Source: Fasciola hepatica (taxonomy: Eukaryota > Platyhelminthes > Trematoda > Plagiorchiida > Fasciolidae). Taken from it: a DNA stretch of 64,000 nt. How positions within the stretch are numbered: position 1 is the stretch's first letter; the number at the start of each line of letters is the position of its first letter. The notes beneath the pieces are model-generated. The model had not been told where the DNA came from and ran no database searches. It saw only the letters and a program-made list of their open reading frames with translations. The stretch covers positions 8,019,501 to 8,083,500 of the forward strand of contig CANUEZ040000156.1 of the NCBI GenBank assembly GCA_948099385.1, read 5' to 3'. The translations under genes and the position numbers were made by a program. This document shows positions 12,831 through 26,695 of the stretch, one piece after another.

Positions 12831-15800
12831 CAGCGAACCAATGACACCAGCATATCATGGGTTCGTTAGATATCATGTTCAGCAATACTACTGATATCCT
12901 CAGACGAGGTTAAAAGAACGAATGGATGAAAGCACGGCAGTGGAGGTTAGGTAATTGGCCCTCAGTACGACTTTCGATTGTGTAACCCAAACACCAACTG
13001 GGCTCCAAACTACAGACGTACTAAATATTATGGAAGGCGTGGAAATAAACAACACTCTTCCTTTAGAACCGTAGTTTCAGTGTATAAGTATGTATCTGTG
13101 TCGAGATTGCAGCAGATTGCATAGGGTGTGCCAAAATGTTTAGTACTCCACTCTATATATAAACTTGTGCAGGAATTAGACAACACTTGTTCCACTTTTA
13201 GGGATGATAGTAAGATAACAGAATCTAGAAGCTGTTCACGGATAGGTGGAACGGTGGGATCTACCCCTGGAACTCGCTGGTTGCTAAAAACTGACTGCTT
13301 AAGCAGACTGGACGAGCAGTGTACCGTTGAGACGACTGTTGGAGGTAAATTACTTACGTGTGGTTGGCATGCAGGTCTTTAAACCCTCAGGACAATCTCA
13401 GATGATTGCAGATAAGCCAAGGGGAGTATTCATCTGTGAACTATGGTGCCGATTCAGTTTGCTCCTCTGCAAAATGTCAATAAACGTCTGTCAGGTACAG
13501 GTGATATTGCTCGGTAAATACTGCCTTTCAGGCAACTTTACTTGACAAGAGCTATGCACTTGCTACGTTTACTGGTCCTCTTTGGCAACCAAAAAACGGG
13601 TTTTTTCCCAATCGATAAAGCGAATGCATTGGACTTCAATTTGGATAATTTATTATAGGGACATATAGTTCGAATGCATAAGTGATGTTACCTTTTTATG
13701 ACTTGTAAAGAATGTTCAAATTCTAAATCTTCAAGTTAGGCTTCGTGGTCTCAAATTTCAGACAAAATCCATTCAGCAAAATCAGTGACCTTTGTTTCTG
13801 AATCTGTGCATTTAGAACCAGTCAGGTGCAAATTTGGTTTTCAATAGGGTTGCGAGTAGAATTTACCGACCTCTCAGTTCATTCTCTTTCATGAACAGTC
13901 GGACTGGATACAGATCTCACATGACTCCTTTGCGATGATTCATGTTTGTCATTGTGAAAACAAAAATTGACTGATAATGATCTCATTGTAATGATAACAA
14001 CTGTTCGGTGATATATGAACGAAGGATGTAATACCGGTAATTCTTATTTTTCAGGAACGGGCCACATAGTTTTAGGTAAAACCATGCTCTTTTTCATTAG
14101 ATAAACGATGATTCCAACGATAAGGAGAGACGAATTATGGGAACAATTCTCATGATTGCATACTCATTTGTTTGAGCATAATCTTTTTGCTCATCACTTA
14201 TCCTAACGGTCAGAGTCATGCATTTTGTATACCTATCTGACCAGAAGAAGGACTGTGTGGATCACTTTTGTTGCGTTCCACGCTCGGTGATCTGAATTTA
14301 TAAATTCAGGAACCACTGAACTGGAGAAAGTCATAATATTCATGGTGTACGGTAGCAGTTTTATAGTACGATCTGCACTGAGTACGTTAGAAGATATGGA
14401 GTTTCTGCGACCAGGTCCTTCTCGTTCATTCATCATTGATTTTTGCTTTTCAACGTTCCGAAAGTAATTCAGTCTAGTTCTTGAGAAACATGCTCGGCTT
14501 CGTCTTCAAACACCATTAAAATTGACCTGTTTTCAGAGTAAAGGTGTATCTAGTTGTTCTTAGCTTTGTCCAGTTAAAAAATAGTGACCAAGGACTGCCC
14601 AGAACAGTTGAGCAAACTGCCGCACACTATTTTGTAGTTGCGGTAAAAATAAAGGTCGTGTAACACAGTAATACGTTTACCGAAAGCGACCAGCTGCTCC
14701 CACTTGATCTCTACTCCACTCCCGACCAAATGAACTTTTTAACTCAAACCCTTTATCGTCGGAATCGCTCTGATGTCCTTTGGGGCTTGGCAGTTTTTTC
14801 AACTTCACTGTCCTTGCACGGGAATATGGACTCTCCCGATTATGTTTGATAAATGTTTCTAAAAAATATAAGAATATTTGTATGGTAAACCGTTGCTAAA
14901 TGCTACTTGTCGGTGCATGTTTGTGGTACCGCGGCGATACACAGTACCTGTTTTGGATTTGATCCGTAGCCTCGTAAGTCACTTACCAGTGCGATGAAAA
15001 AACAACTTTGTGCTGGTAGCATGTAGATAGTCTATTGGTCATTGTCAGTGGAAACAGTGTACTTTTTACAAGGACAAATATCACATATTCCTATTGCAGA
15101 ACATGAGCATATCCCTAGTTCCTTTGTGAAAGCCATATATTACTGTTGTCAATGGATAATACACTGTAGATAGATCGGAATATGCTGACTGGTTTTAAGT
15201 GGGTATTCACAATGTATTACTCTATTCCCCATCCCCACACGATGCCAAAAGGTGACGTGAATTCCCGAAATGGGTTGATCTCTGCTGTGTAGAAAGTGGT
15301 AATTTCAAATAGATCCCCGTCTCAATCTCTTAGATCGTAACAGCTGATGCAATAACCAGTGTCAGACAATAAAACTTCCCAAGAAAAATGAGTAAATGGC
15401 AGCTAGGTGAGAGTATCCTCAGATAGTTTTTAATTTATCACAATCCAAAGAACTAAAGAAAGATACTGGCGCTGTCGGATAGCAGATGGAGTCAACAGCC
15501 AGCGGCATATACACGATGTAGTTTTCCGTAACCAGTTAACAACTACCAGTAATGCGGAATTTGGTTTCATTCGAAAATAGCAGATGATGCACCAGCCAAT
15601 AAAGCCTTCCTCCAGATTAGCACAAAATGTTTTCCAAATTCGAGCCAACTCCTTCGCTTTCAGCACCCAACAAATGCCATGTAGCAAATGGTGAGTTTAA
15701 ATATAAGCCTGAATTAGGCGTAATATAAACGTAAAATAGTCGTTGTCACTCCGGTGTTCATGTGAATCAAAAGTCTTAGGCTGAATGAAGTCTCGGATCG

Positions 15801-16967
15801 ATCTCCATCAGTAACTATGTATACGGTTTCCAGTGGCATCACTCGAGTGCGAAATTACCAATAGGAACAGCTGAACAATGCCGATATGTTTAAAACCACT
15901 GTCAAAACTTCAAAAACCTCGATATATATATTAGGTAAATTTTTGTATGCATCACAATCGACACTATGCATGTTCATCTTGGTGAATAGAGTGCGATCTT
16001 CACTGCAGCCGGGAAACCGCAGCCCGTTTCACAAATCGTAGAAGAAAAAAGGCTGTATGCATAAGCAGCGTGAACCTACTCTTCTCCGAGATGTAACTGT
16101 TTCTGGCTACACCGAACGCTGTTCCATCTTCTCAGAATCTTATTCCAGTAACCATCGGTCAGCACACAGTTTCCCCACTCATGGCAGCTCATTATCGGTT
16201 GTGATTTACAGATCTACTCAGGAAAAAAACCGCAGCCTCAATAACAGAAGAATACATTACCGTGAGATTTGACAGCTACCTCAGTTTTTCGTTCTGGAGA
16301 AAACGTTGTGCTACGTTACATAAAACACTTGATATTCATTTCGGGCTGTGTATTCAAAAACACAATCATACACACAGGATCAAAATATGAAGCTCACTAC
16401 TGCGGTGCATTCTAGTAGGCTGACTGCTGCTGAAGAACTCTCATTTCATCTATGATCAGATGGAATTTTTTTTGGACTTCTAATACCCACTAAGGGTTTT
16501 ATCAAACACTGATTACATGGTTAGAAAGATGAAGTGCAATGGTGGACACATCGTCTATAGACCGCCTGGTTCGGGTGTCCGATTTGATTTCGAAATATCC
16601 CGTCAGTCCTTGATCTTTGATCTTTTGAGCTTCAGTGAAACTTCTGACTTTTGGAGTTTGTACTCAAATAATAATAACAGTAGTATTAATGACGACAAAA
16701 CCCAGGCCACGAACACCAGTGACTCCATGCAGAATTCTATCGATGGCTGATGCAGAATTAAAATTTTAGCTGTAGTCAGATATCAGTTGTTCTGATGTTA
16801 CTGTCGGCGCTAAGTTGAGGGAGTCACAATGAATCATATTACGAAAGCCATGTTACGGTGCTATCTTGATAGATGCGTCTTCGTGAGTTCAATTGTGTAT
16901 ATCCATGGTTGTAATCCTTTTCGGCTTTCAGACATTTCCATCATTTGACAAGCACACGTGTATTTTT
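12831..16967. other. Unassigned stretch with low-confidence frames
   Basis: No confident gene. A minus-strand segment near 15400-15680 reads SGGRLYWLVHHLLFSNETKF in one frame, loosely CTLD-like but with stops. A plus-strand 77-codon frame at 16517-16750 starts with ATG and ends in an Asn/Ser-rich tail; no family was recognised. Confidence 0.3.
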
Positions 16968-17075
16968 TGCTTTGCTGGCTGTCTTTTCGACTCCATCCTA
17001 CACGTGCAAACACCAGGTCATTCGATATACCCTGCACTTGGAAGCCTCGGACTAGAGTTTTACTCTTAATAGAGG
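16968..17075 (+). repeat. Dispersed repeat, copy 1 of 3
   Basis: Aligns by eye with 27249-27360 (+) and 30940-31055 (-). Shared blocks in order are a ctgactgtc-like start, a gactcc core, a cacttg/cactcgg block and a final run rich in ttcttcttgt. Identity looks moderate, so the copies are old. It could be a SINE or a LINE untranslated fragment. Confidence 0.6.
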
Positions 17076-20000
17076 TCTGTAATGAAGAATATCCTCTGCA
17101 GCACCCAGAGCTTAAACCCGAACCTTTTCATCTCGAAGTTGTGTGTGTTAACGCTGCACCACCACGCGCCGCGTCGGGCTGAACCGAATCATTGTGATAA
17201 GGTTGCTCAGATGCCGTCCTATATGACAGCCAGGTTTGCCCAACAGATGTGAAAGGGGACACAATCACTGTAGAATTGAGATTGCTAGAAGACACAGGAA
17301 TGTTCTTATTAGAGCCAGTGGGACGGACCCAAAATGTGATGATCCTGAAAACACTCGCAAGTGAAAAAGTGCTTATAGATGTACCCACCCCGATACAGTC
17401 TAACCAATAAACGTTATTGGGAAAATCGTCCTACGTTTACTGACTTTCAATAATCCAACCCGTTTTCCTTGTTGAATAAGTAACTGAAAAGGAAAACTGA
17501 ATAAGACACGACCCGCTGAGGCCAAATGTAAAGGGAAATACCTGCATAAGGAAGTCTGTTTAGGAGAGGCAAAAATGCATCTTGAGCACAATTTGTATCA
17601 TATTTATTTTACAAACGTACCACACTAGTAGGTTGTCAAAAGAACTCTGCTTCATTATACGAAGTCAGAGTGGAAGTTTGGCAATAACAATCCGAATAAG
17701 ACTAGGAAGATTCTCAGTGCATGGCATTATTTTGGCTATTCTCAAAATGTAATTGAAATGTCTATATTTCAGCAAAACATCGTTTGACTGAGAAGCTCAA
17801 GTTGAACTCGACCAATGTCTATTCGTGATATAAACCCTGACACGTCATTTCAAGTTTCTAGAGTAACTGAATTGCAAGAAATGGAACCAGAAGACACTTG
17901 AAAGGACATTTGGAAATATTTGTCCTCAAACCTAAAATTGAGGCTTTTTCAAATATGAGATACTTGAGGGGACCATGTGTACCTGGGAAAAGTCAGTACG
18001 GATCTTTATGGAACATTATTGACCTCACGGCTAACCATAATTACCGTGGGCTTCAAGTAACAATAATGCATGGATACTAACTTCTGCATTTTTCGAAGAA
18101 TGTGGAAACACTCCAAACTATTCATTGAATGTAATAAAAAAGACTAGGAGAATAGACTAGGATGTGAGTGTTTTGTCCGTTTATTGAAGTGTATATGGAT
18201 GAAAATGTGAAGACCTTTGGTTGAAACTATTATCAGTATAGAAAATAGAAGAACTTCATTGATTTGACCGATCAGAAAAAAATCTTAGTTTAGCCGAACC
18301 TGAGGCCGGGTATTGTCTAATGCTTTCAGTTATCGCTTTGTAGCAAGATGAAAACTGTTTTTGTTTGAGCGAAAATGCAGGGAACTCCGAGGGTCGGAAC
18401 ATGTGTTGCTGTACGCATAGGAAAAAGGAAAGACGTGTAAGCAGTGTGCATAGGTGGATCAGGTGGCGTCACAGATCTCACTGGTGGCTTAGTTGGACAA
18501 AAAGGTGTGGTGGTAACATTTTAGTAGCAATACTATCTTTTCTCAGCTAATAAAACACATTTTCTGTTTACTAAGGAATCGTCAAGAGCATAAATTGATC
18601 AACGTTGTCTAACAACACACTCATTTGAACCATTGCAAGCGTGGAAGAATGAATGATCTGTTTTTCTAAATCAATAAATGGTTATTTCAAATATCCGGGG
18701 AGAGTAAATATACAGGGGTGGTCGGCAGTATAAAAGAAGTTACACTTACCTGATGAGCTTCCATACCGTCAAAACCAGTTATGTGCTTCCGGGGAAATTT
18801 TGTCCTATCATCTGTATACAGAATTACTTATAAAAACAATGCGCAGCCTATCAGCTACATGATTTGATAAATTTCATAATTTGTTAAATAATATTCTGTT
18901 TATCTCCAACAACTTAAATTCAACCTGATGAGCACTTATTACACTGAAACACCATCGGTTAAATTTCTGCTTTACTCGTGTGACAACAAAGCGGTAATAG
19001 TACAATCGAAGAAAATAACTTCAGATAACAACGACACAGAAATCTGGGTTATAAAGTAAGAATTATTTGTATTTATCTCACGCGAATACTCTGAGCATTC
19101 CAAAAACGAAGCGACTAACCAATATGAACTTAGAATTCAACACTTCTCTGGTGTGAATGAGTCTACCACTGTGACTCACTGTCCGCTCTAAGAACGCCAA
19201 TCGCAGCTGACCTAATGCACAACGAAGCTGCCACTGCAAATGTTTCGGTTTTTAAGCAGGTAGCCGAGAGTAGGTTGGATAAATTTCCCGGATGGCCGTT
19301 CCTAAGTATGTCTCCCTGATAAACAGCAACAACCGCAGAAGTAGTCCTGTCTTTTCGAGACATTTTGCCTAACTATCTCTTCGATGTCAAATACTGGATG
19401 GGAAATTCTGATTTCAGGTACAACTCGGAATACTTTGCAGAGCTTAATATTTTAGTATCCGTTCTTTTGCATCACATTGGTATTTATCACTTGACGTTAT
19501 TGATTCTCACAGCGTTCAGTAACTAACGTGGTGTTTTGGTGCACGCAATCCGCCAGGTCTTCCGCCTTCCGGCTATCTTCATCTGTTCATAGTTGTACGT
19601 TATTCAGCTTCAGAGCTTACTCAGTGACCACGATGTACCCTGGAAAAGAGAACAGTCTGCAACAGTCTTAACAAGCGGCGATTTTTTGAAAGCAAATGGC
19701 ACAATCCTAAAACCATTGCGACAAACAAGGATAACACATTCTCCTCTCTGTGGCTCTCCCACATACAGCGCACATATCAGGGGGAATTCAGATAAACCTT
19801 GATCAGCGTATCTTTTGTGAGTGTGCAGGATGCGGAATTTCCTAGACGAATTTATTATCCTTGCGATAATTTTTATTTTCTGAATTTTGCTTACTACGTC
19901 ACCAGACAAAGTTGAATACTAAGTTTCAAATAGAACTCGATGTCAGTCGGGTTAGTTCAATTTCGGTCAGCTGAAGATTACAATTGTGTGACCTTGTTGG

Positions 20001-20288
20001 CCAAGCTAAATTAGTCTGATGTGCATACATCCGGAATTAGTCTAGATGGTAAATATGACTCATTGATAAACCAATGAATATGCTATTCACCGTAGGTGGT
20101 ATTTATCATTATGAAATAAATGCTGATCCTACTAGAAATGTTTGATTCTTCTTAAACATCTGCCATGTGTTTGCATATCAGAAAGAGCAAACGTGAGGGG
20201 AGAACACTAAGTTGCCCAACAACTGAATTACAGCCACATAGGAGAACTTCTGATTGCTTTCGAATGCATGAACTTGATTTCGAGGTCG
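17076..20288. other. No confident gene
   Basis: Only short frames. A minus-strand 66-codon frame at 19163-19363 contains CLKTETFAVAASLC, faintly like the first helix of a CTLD, but without a signal peptide or a continuation. A TATAAAAG occurs near 18730 without a convincing frame after it. Confidence 0.3.
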
Positions 20289-20296
20289 TATAAAAG
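20289..20296 (+). promoter_or_regulatory. TATA box
   Basis: TATAAAAG lies 85 bp before the ATG at 20381. The motif occurs a handful of times by chance in this window, so support comes from its position ahead of an ATG-initiated frame. Confidence 0.35.
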
Positions 20297-20380
20297 CCGC
20301 CCGTGTAAAACTTATCACTTTTTACTGCGTTGAAGAACTATCAACTGGAAACCGCAAAATTCCTGCGGTTTGTGATGTAG

Positions 20381-20617
20381 ATGAGCAATGTTATTGTGCC
20401 AGCGCAAGAAATATTTTCTCTTATCACGAAATTACCCCATAATCTTTTTGTGAACAACAAGGGTGTGCTATGTAAAACGAATATCTCTGACTGGTATATT
20501 CATGCTAGGTTCAAAGTTGTAAAAGTACCAGATGGTGATCATTGGGTGTTTATTCGAGGGGAAGATTTACTTAGAAATTCTCACGTGCAGCTGCCAAAAA
20601 ATGTGGAGAAAAGTTAG
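20381..20617 (+). CDS. Hypothetical short reading frame, CTLD-like core
   Basis: Seventy-eight codons from ATG 20381, downstream of a TATA box. It contains one cysteine (NNKGVLCKTN) and DHWVFIRGEDLLRNS, which resembles the Trp-x-Gly core of the CTLD frames at the left edge and at 4.7-5.3 kb. There is no clear signal peptide, and the stop comes soon after the core. It may be a first exon, a fragment or chance. Confidence 0.28.
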   Translation: MSNVIVPAQEIFSLITKLPHNLFVNNKGVLCKTNISDWYIHARFKVVKVPDGDHWVFIRGEDLLRNSHVQLPKNVEKS

Positions 20618-20673
20618 TTCTTTTAATCACAGTTTATCGGAAGGCAGTTTTGTACGAACGAAAAGGTGGCTGA

Positions 20674-20931
20674 ATGTGGCTTGCTAAGAACATCAGAATT
20701 GTATCGCGAATCGCTCTAACCTTCGTTGTAATTCGATTAAACTGTGGTGAGAATAAGGGTGTTCATGAAAACGTCAGTCAAAGAACAAATTTCAAAGTAA
20801 CTCATGTTGGTGAATTTGAGGTTGCACAGATCTACTGCGCTAATTCGAATGGGTTGCCAAAATCACGATCATCTTTATTGATGGTGCATTATTCCAGATT
20901 CCTTGGAGAAGGCGAAATTCACCTTGTTTAA
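20674..20931 (+). CDS. Hypothetical secreted protein start, CTLD-like
   Basis: Eighty-five codons from ATG 20674. Residues 9-24 (IVSRIALTFVVIRLNC) form a hydrophobic segment suitable as a signal peptide. It is followed by an NVS glycosylation site and EVAQIYCANSNGLPKSR, which has the first-helix Cys and Gly-Leu-Pro turn seen in CTLDs. The frame ends where the fold would need to continue, and no continuation was found, so it is either a first exon or a truncated pseudogene. Confidence 0.33.
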   Translation: MWLAKNIRIVSRIALTFVVIRLNCGENKGVHENVSQRTNFKVTHVGEFEVAQIYCANSNGLPKSRSSLLMVHYSRFLGEGEIHLV

Positions 20932-23900
20932 AAATGAAAGTTCCTGTCTGTCAGACCAGACGTTGTCTTATGAAACAGTCCTAATGTAGAGTGATGCACC
21001 AGTAAATAAATCACACGGAGCTGCACATCTTATAGTCGTTGCCAAATCTGCCCAGCAGAAAAACCGTTCGAAATATCAGTGATTGAATTTCTACGATATT
21101 TGTTGAAAGTCGGTATCTGAATAAGATTGTGAATTGATTTCTCATTTTTAAGAGAGGAGTTGTCATAAGTTTCACACGTAACCTATAAAAAACTTCAAGG
21201 GTGTAATCATACGTGCTGATTAGCAACTATCTTGAGGAAATCCTGATGTCTAAGGAATTACAAACGTACCTTTATTTATTGCAAGAGATTGTTGTGATTG
21301 TTTGCTAAATATGTATCGTTTTTGCTTCACGATACATTGCAGTCACTTCCGAGTAGAGTGGATATAGTCGGAGGTAAACGGTCAAATAACCATCCCATCT
21401 TCACGTTGAAGACAAAAAGATTCATCATTTTGACGGTGTCTGTAGTTGAATGATTCTCGGATCTGCCTTTTGAGGCGAACAGGAAGGCCTCATTGTTTAT
21501 TCTCTTCGACTTTGTCCTTCTGTTCCGAAAACGTCTAGCCGCCAACCCAACACCATGTGTCTTTAAACAGGGGTAGCTAAGAACTAGAAATTATGTTCGA
21601 CCACTTCGTTTCAGCTGCCATTCGCTAACTCTTTCTGAACATGAATGAACAATCGTTGCCACACTCCATGGGGTTGAATGAAATGTTGCTGCTTCTGCTA
21701 GATTCCGTCCCTGATCAATCATGACGGGAGAGCGGCACATGGTTTTGGTCATTTTTCGCAATCTCGGTTTGACAGCAAATTGTTGTTTATATGTCGAGAC
21801 CACTTCGAAGACTATGCAGGAATAATTTTGCAAGGTTACCAGAACTTTGGAATAATACAAGTTGACAGCTCCAGACAAAACGCAATAGGTCTTCCGAGGT
21901 TAGTGACAGAGAGGCAGTCTATAGACGGTCTGAATGGGTCGGCATATAGCATGAAATCTCCCGTTCAGGAACAAAGGCTGGGTTGGAGTGAGCGAAACAG
22001 TCAACACGTCATCGCTTGTCAATGACCGGAAAGACGATAGGAGACAGCAAAGCTGGTCGAAGGAACAGTCTGTTCCCTAACCGGAACCAAATCAACTATG
22101 AGGGCGTCACAAGAGGAAACTTTCTAAAAGGCCGGTCAGGAATAGCATGACTAAACTAGTTACGGAAACTAATTCAAGCACACCGTTATCAGTATTGGGG
22201 TAGATATATACATAGGTCACCGGCAAAATAATGTCTGTTTCAGCGAGGTTATTGCACTCCTTATTTGATATGGTAAAACGAAGGTTTGATGTGACAGCTC
22301 AATAAACTAGCATACCACTGTTGTCTCTTTGTAATTGAAAAAAGGTGATTCGGTTGGATTATATGATTCAAAATACAATGAGCTGAAAAAGTCGTGTTTA
22401 CACTTCGTTGGCCTCTTGACTGTTGATAAGTCGTCTCTTGTAGCTTTTATAGCCTCACACGGATTACCCACGGGAATATGCAACTGTCTCTCTTTTCTGC
22501 TTATGATTACAGCTGAGCATCTCCGCTGAATTATAAATATATTCATTGAAATTGGACTCCAGCTCCCTGTAGTTAGTTCACCAGGTGCAAAGGAATTCAA
22601 AATCTTCTTTTGTTCAGTGCTGTTTTTCTGCAGTGTTAGATAACATTCAACCTGATTTCAGATTGGGTTTCATAGGCCATCTGTTGGCACTTCTTCTTTG
22701 ATACAACTTCACAAAAACTCAAATTCTTACGGAGTAAGTCAGTTGGCGCTTTTTCACAATTGTTATTGCTATTTAAGTCAATGCCTGTCCGTTTTCTGTC
22801 AGTCTTCAATGATTTTGCTTCATTTTCCGAAGCATCTCCTATTGAACCGTAGACCGAGTGATTTTCCAGAGAACAATAAATTCAGCTGATCATTCAGAAA
22901 TCATAATGAAATGTTTTTGTTGTTTTTCATATGGAAACGGGGTATTTTTTCTAATATGACCTCTTATTTCCCCAGCGGCTGTAACGGCTCATAACTTAGA
23001 TTAATATGATGAAATCACTCACATCTGGACGGGTAAACGAACTACACTGATTCTTATGCAAATGGTCAGTGTATTTTGTATCCACGGTTCACGAAACAGG
23101 TGTTCCCGTTTATATGAGCATTCTGGTTAAATCTTGGGAAGATGTGTGGTGTAGGAACGAAAAACTAGACTGTTGAATTGCTTATTATAGCATTTCTGAA
23201 TACCGACAGGCAATCACATTCAAATGATACAACCATGTTACAAACATCGTCCTCAAACCTTCGTTCATCGCATGCTTTCATGTAAGGTGGAAAACATTGT
23301 ACTGTAAGACAAAAACAAAAAAATTCCAATTATTTACCAATTCTGGATCCGTGGATTTTACATAACCGACGCAAGAATGGACAAGTGATATTTGGTTGCT
23401 ATCTGAAGAAACCCTTCGCCGAGGGACGATCACTGTTGAACCCTGGTTTATCATAGGTAAGTTGAGTTTGCAATTTAGGGCAAATTTTGTGCAGAATGTC
23501 TGTCTGATACGGAAGCTGATTGAACATATCAGACGATCACCGTCTCAGCATGATCTTCCATTGAAACACATGTTCAAACAACCAGCAATTCATCCAAATC
23601 AATGTGTTCAGTTTCAAATATATTTTCTCAATAATATGTAAAGTCTAGGTGGCAACACAATGATCAAAAAACGGACGATTGGGTTGGTTGCATGCCTAGA
23701 TGTATTCTGCTTCTTTTGATAAACTTAAATCAAAGTGGTCCTTCAATCATAACCAAAAATAATGCGTCACAGTAAAAATGACTGGAGGGGCAAAGATGAT
23801 CAATAACGGTCATTTCACCCAATAGAATAACCTTCCTGTACAAGACCGTCTGTGTCGATTCAAAAACTTACCCACAAAGCGAACCAAATCGATTCAAACC

Positions 23901-25053
23901 CTCGACGGTAGAACATTTTGCTGATTCTAACACAACTGTGTATGGCTTTGTGTACCACAACTGTGTGTTCCTTTGAGAGAAGTTATACTAATATGACAGG
24001 TACTATCGAAAATCAAGTGAAACTCTTTTTCCGTTATCAACTTCACGATTACGGTATGCTCGAATATTTCCAAACAATGGTTGAAAACATAACATAATTG
24101 ATGTCTGAATATCGTTCACGTCAGACCGGTGATACTCCGTACCAAATTGAATTAGCTTGACTGGGTAACAAAATTAAATAAATTGCTGCTTGACGGACGA
24201 AACGAGATGAAAAGTGGAATATGAATAGTTTGTCGAATTGTGAAAGTGAATTCATCGCACATGGTTGTGACACGAAGGCACAATTACTGATTCTACCATG
24301 AAAATTTCCTCCTGCGGACTATTTTATATTTCTGCTGAGCTGAGAGGAGCAAAAGCAGTACAAATACACTCACAAAACATTGGATCATTCCGTTGCTTGT
24401 TAGCCATTTGGAGCTGAATGCCAAGATTGCGAGGACTATGTTGGACAACAAACCATGTGATCAACATCATGTGAACGTGTTTCGTTAACCGTATATTATG
24501 TACTCGCGATAATGTTGAAACTCACGGTCACCCTTAAACATGTTCATCATGCTAGTAAACATGAGCAGTGAAGTCGTCTTACGAATTTCCTTTACTACTT
24601 ACCGCAAAGGAGTAAGGGTTTTTTCTCACTACTTATGGGAACAGTTATAGATTAATACGATGTTGCGGATGAAAAACCAATGCACTCAGCTTGAAAAATC
24701 ATTCGTAAAGCTTCTTGTTAAATGTGAGCAACCAAAAAGCACTAATTGTGTCAGTGAATGTAGTTCTATGTAAAATCACGTGTATCATCACTGAAAAAGA
24801 TAGGGTAAAGTGAGCCACCTTATCTCTTGGCCTATCTTTCTTCCATTGAAGATGGCCAATAGCTGTAAAAATACGGTAATTCAGATTTCATTGCGATTTG
24901 TTTTGGTTGCCAGTTCACTTTCCGGGTTCTAATGTGTGATCGGAGATGTAAAACAACTTTGTTCATGATAAGAATTTTAAGAGAAAGTCATTGTTTCGAA
25001 TTTATGATTATGAAACTCAATACGACGGTTGAGGGAGTTCTATCTACGACACT
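20932..25053. other. Unassigned stretch
   Basis: No confident gene or repeat. A slightly GC-richer segment at about 21890-22130 might be a retroelement scrap, but no motif was identified. Confidence 0.35.
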
Positions 25054-25484
25054 TTGAATAAAGGGTTGAAACAATCTAATTTTCTAGTATGTTGCATTGT
25101 TTCTCCGTGTGGTGTATTAGGGGTCAGGCAATGCGTTCGATTAAACCTACTATTGGAATATATTTCTTATGCAACGAATGGAATCATTTGGTCTTACTAT
25201 GATTCCGCCCTAATAAAACCGTGGGAAATTCAAAACTTCAGTTCCAACTATTGTTCCGTAAAAACGTTTTATATAAGGACGGTGAATTTTTTGAGTATTG
25301 GTGGTATGAACTGATGCCATTTCTCCAAACTGTCATAAGCGTTTTCAATCGGATTATAGCATTTCATGTCGAGGACACAAATTCAACAAACTGCATTCAC
25401 ATTCGAATGTTGGCAGTACGGGTAAAATGGGGTCACGGTGTGAATGTATACCACTTTGCACGTGAACCGACAGCCATTCGCTAA
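25054..25484 (+). pseudogene. Possible frameshifted CTLD remnant
   Basis: The first frame (25054-25314) contains GVLGVRQC, then LEYISYATNGIIWSYYDSAL. This lines up loosely with GMLGIMLGQC and STVWINLHAL of the CTLD frame at 4674-5282. A second overlapping frame (25221-25484) continues with an aromatic-rich segment and a NST site. If both belong to one ancestor a frameshift separates them. Length alone is within chance; the call rests on the motif spacing. Confidence 0.25.
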
Positions 25485-26306
25485 CTTTCCGGTTCATTAT
25501 TCAGTTCCCCGATCAAGGGGTGAAAACGAAACTGATCAGTTTGCTACTCATTGAGCACCACATGCCTTCACCCAGCCCCGGAATAAGAGTACCATTCGGG
25601 TGTTCTAATAATCACAGAATTTTCAGCTGAGATTGATTTTTCGGTCTAATGGGTAAACCCCGAGTTTCTCCGCGTTCGAAAACTCTGATGTAGTCTCCAC
25701 ATTTGAGATAAACAATATGTAGTAGCTACTGAACGATAGGACATTCTGCTCCTCTTGTAATTCATATAAGGATTCAATTTATTTTATACATGAATCAAAA
25801 ACGAACCTGCCAGATGCCGTACTGAATTTCCGCTGCCGAAAATGATGTCATCAGTTCACAACATTCCATCGTACACGGGGAAACTTATACTGAGCTATGA
25901 GCACTTTTACCCAGATTTGGCAAATATTGCGGTCGAGAAAAATAAATGTGTCATTTCGAAACCACTGTATGGACAAACCTCAACTGACATGAGGGAGCAC
26001 ATCTTGCCTTTTCAGTCACACTTGTAGTAGAACTGATTATCGTGAGCAAATGTGCCTAACCGAACGGCATGACTACCACGCGTGTGTCGAATAGATTCTC
26101 CAGCCCTTTAAAGCCTACGTGTGCCGTGGCTAACAAAGTGCCTCGTTCATGTAATACCCATGTCCAGTCATTTGCTTTGACAAAAATTCAGCGGAGCTAA
26201 GATCAAAGAGAGGTTCGGTCGATCACTGAATTATTCTGAAAACAACCCATCGTATCCGGGTATGCGTGAAGTATTCCAGTATCTGGGAACAACTAATGAA
26301 TGTTAT
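25485..26306. other. No gene recognised
   Basis: Flank of the foldback element. One 61-codon ATG frame (25842-26027) has no motif. Confidence 0.35.
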
Positions 26307-26695
26307 TTTATATTATTTGTCTGAAAAATCCCACAGAACACATTGAGAATAAACAACGTGGCGAACAAGCTCGTTTTCAGTTATTCGTACTCATACCAAT
26401 ACATATCAATATATATGACTCAAAATAAGAACGGACAATGGCAATCCAAATCTGTCTCTGCACGTGCGTGTGTGCATGTGAAATTGATCACAGTGTGGAA
26501 TGTTCATGTGCAACCACTTGAACATTCCACACTGTGATCAATTTCACATGCACACACGCACGTGCAGAGACAGATTTGGATTGCCATTGTCCGTTCTTAT
26601 TTTGAGTCATATATATTGTTATGTATTGGTATGAGTACGAATAACTGAAAACGAGCTTGTTCGCCACGTTGTTTATTCTTTATATTATTTGTCTG
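26307..26695. mobile_element. Foldback element with 17-bp target site duplication (Penelope-like arms)
   Basis: Two near-perfect inverted arms (26347-26506 and 26519-26678, about 160 bp with a single mismatch seen) surround a 12-bp loop, tgtgcaaccact. The left side carries an extra about 23 bp (26324-26346) absent from the right. The whole is bracketed by the 17-bp direct repeat tttatattatttgtctg at 26307-26323 and 26679-26695. The arms match the inverted arms that flank the Penelope-like element at 57.7-59.4 kb, including the loop sequence next to the right arm there. The near identity of the arms says the insertion is recent. Frames inside it are not genes. Confidence 0.9.

Noticed and set aside
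17207..17410. 68-codon plus-strand frame with one cysteine after the dispersed repeat
   Set aside because: Length within chance, no ATG near its start, no family recognised.
26347..26678. Plus-strand frame through the foldback
   Set aside because: It lies inside the inverted arms, so it is a shadow of the element and starts with TTG.
26347..26678. Hammerhead ribozyme in the foldback or Penelope arms, as known from some Penelope-like elements
   Set aside because: A complete CTGANGA ... GAAA core with the flanking stems was not found; CTGAAAACGAGC alone is not enough.
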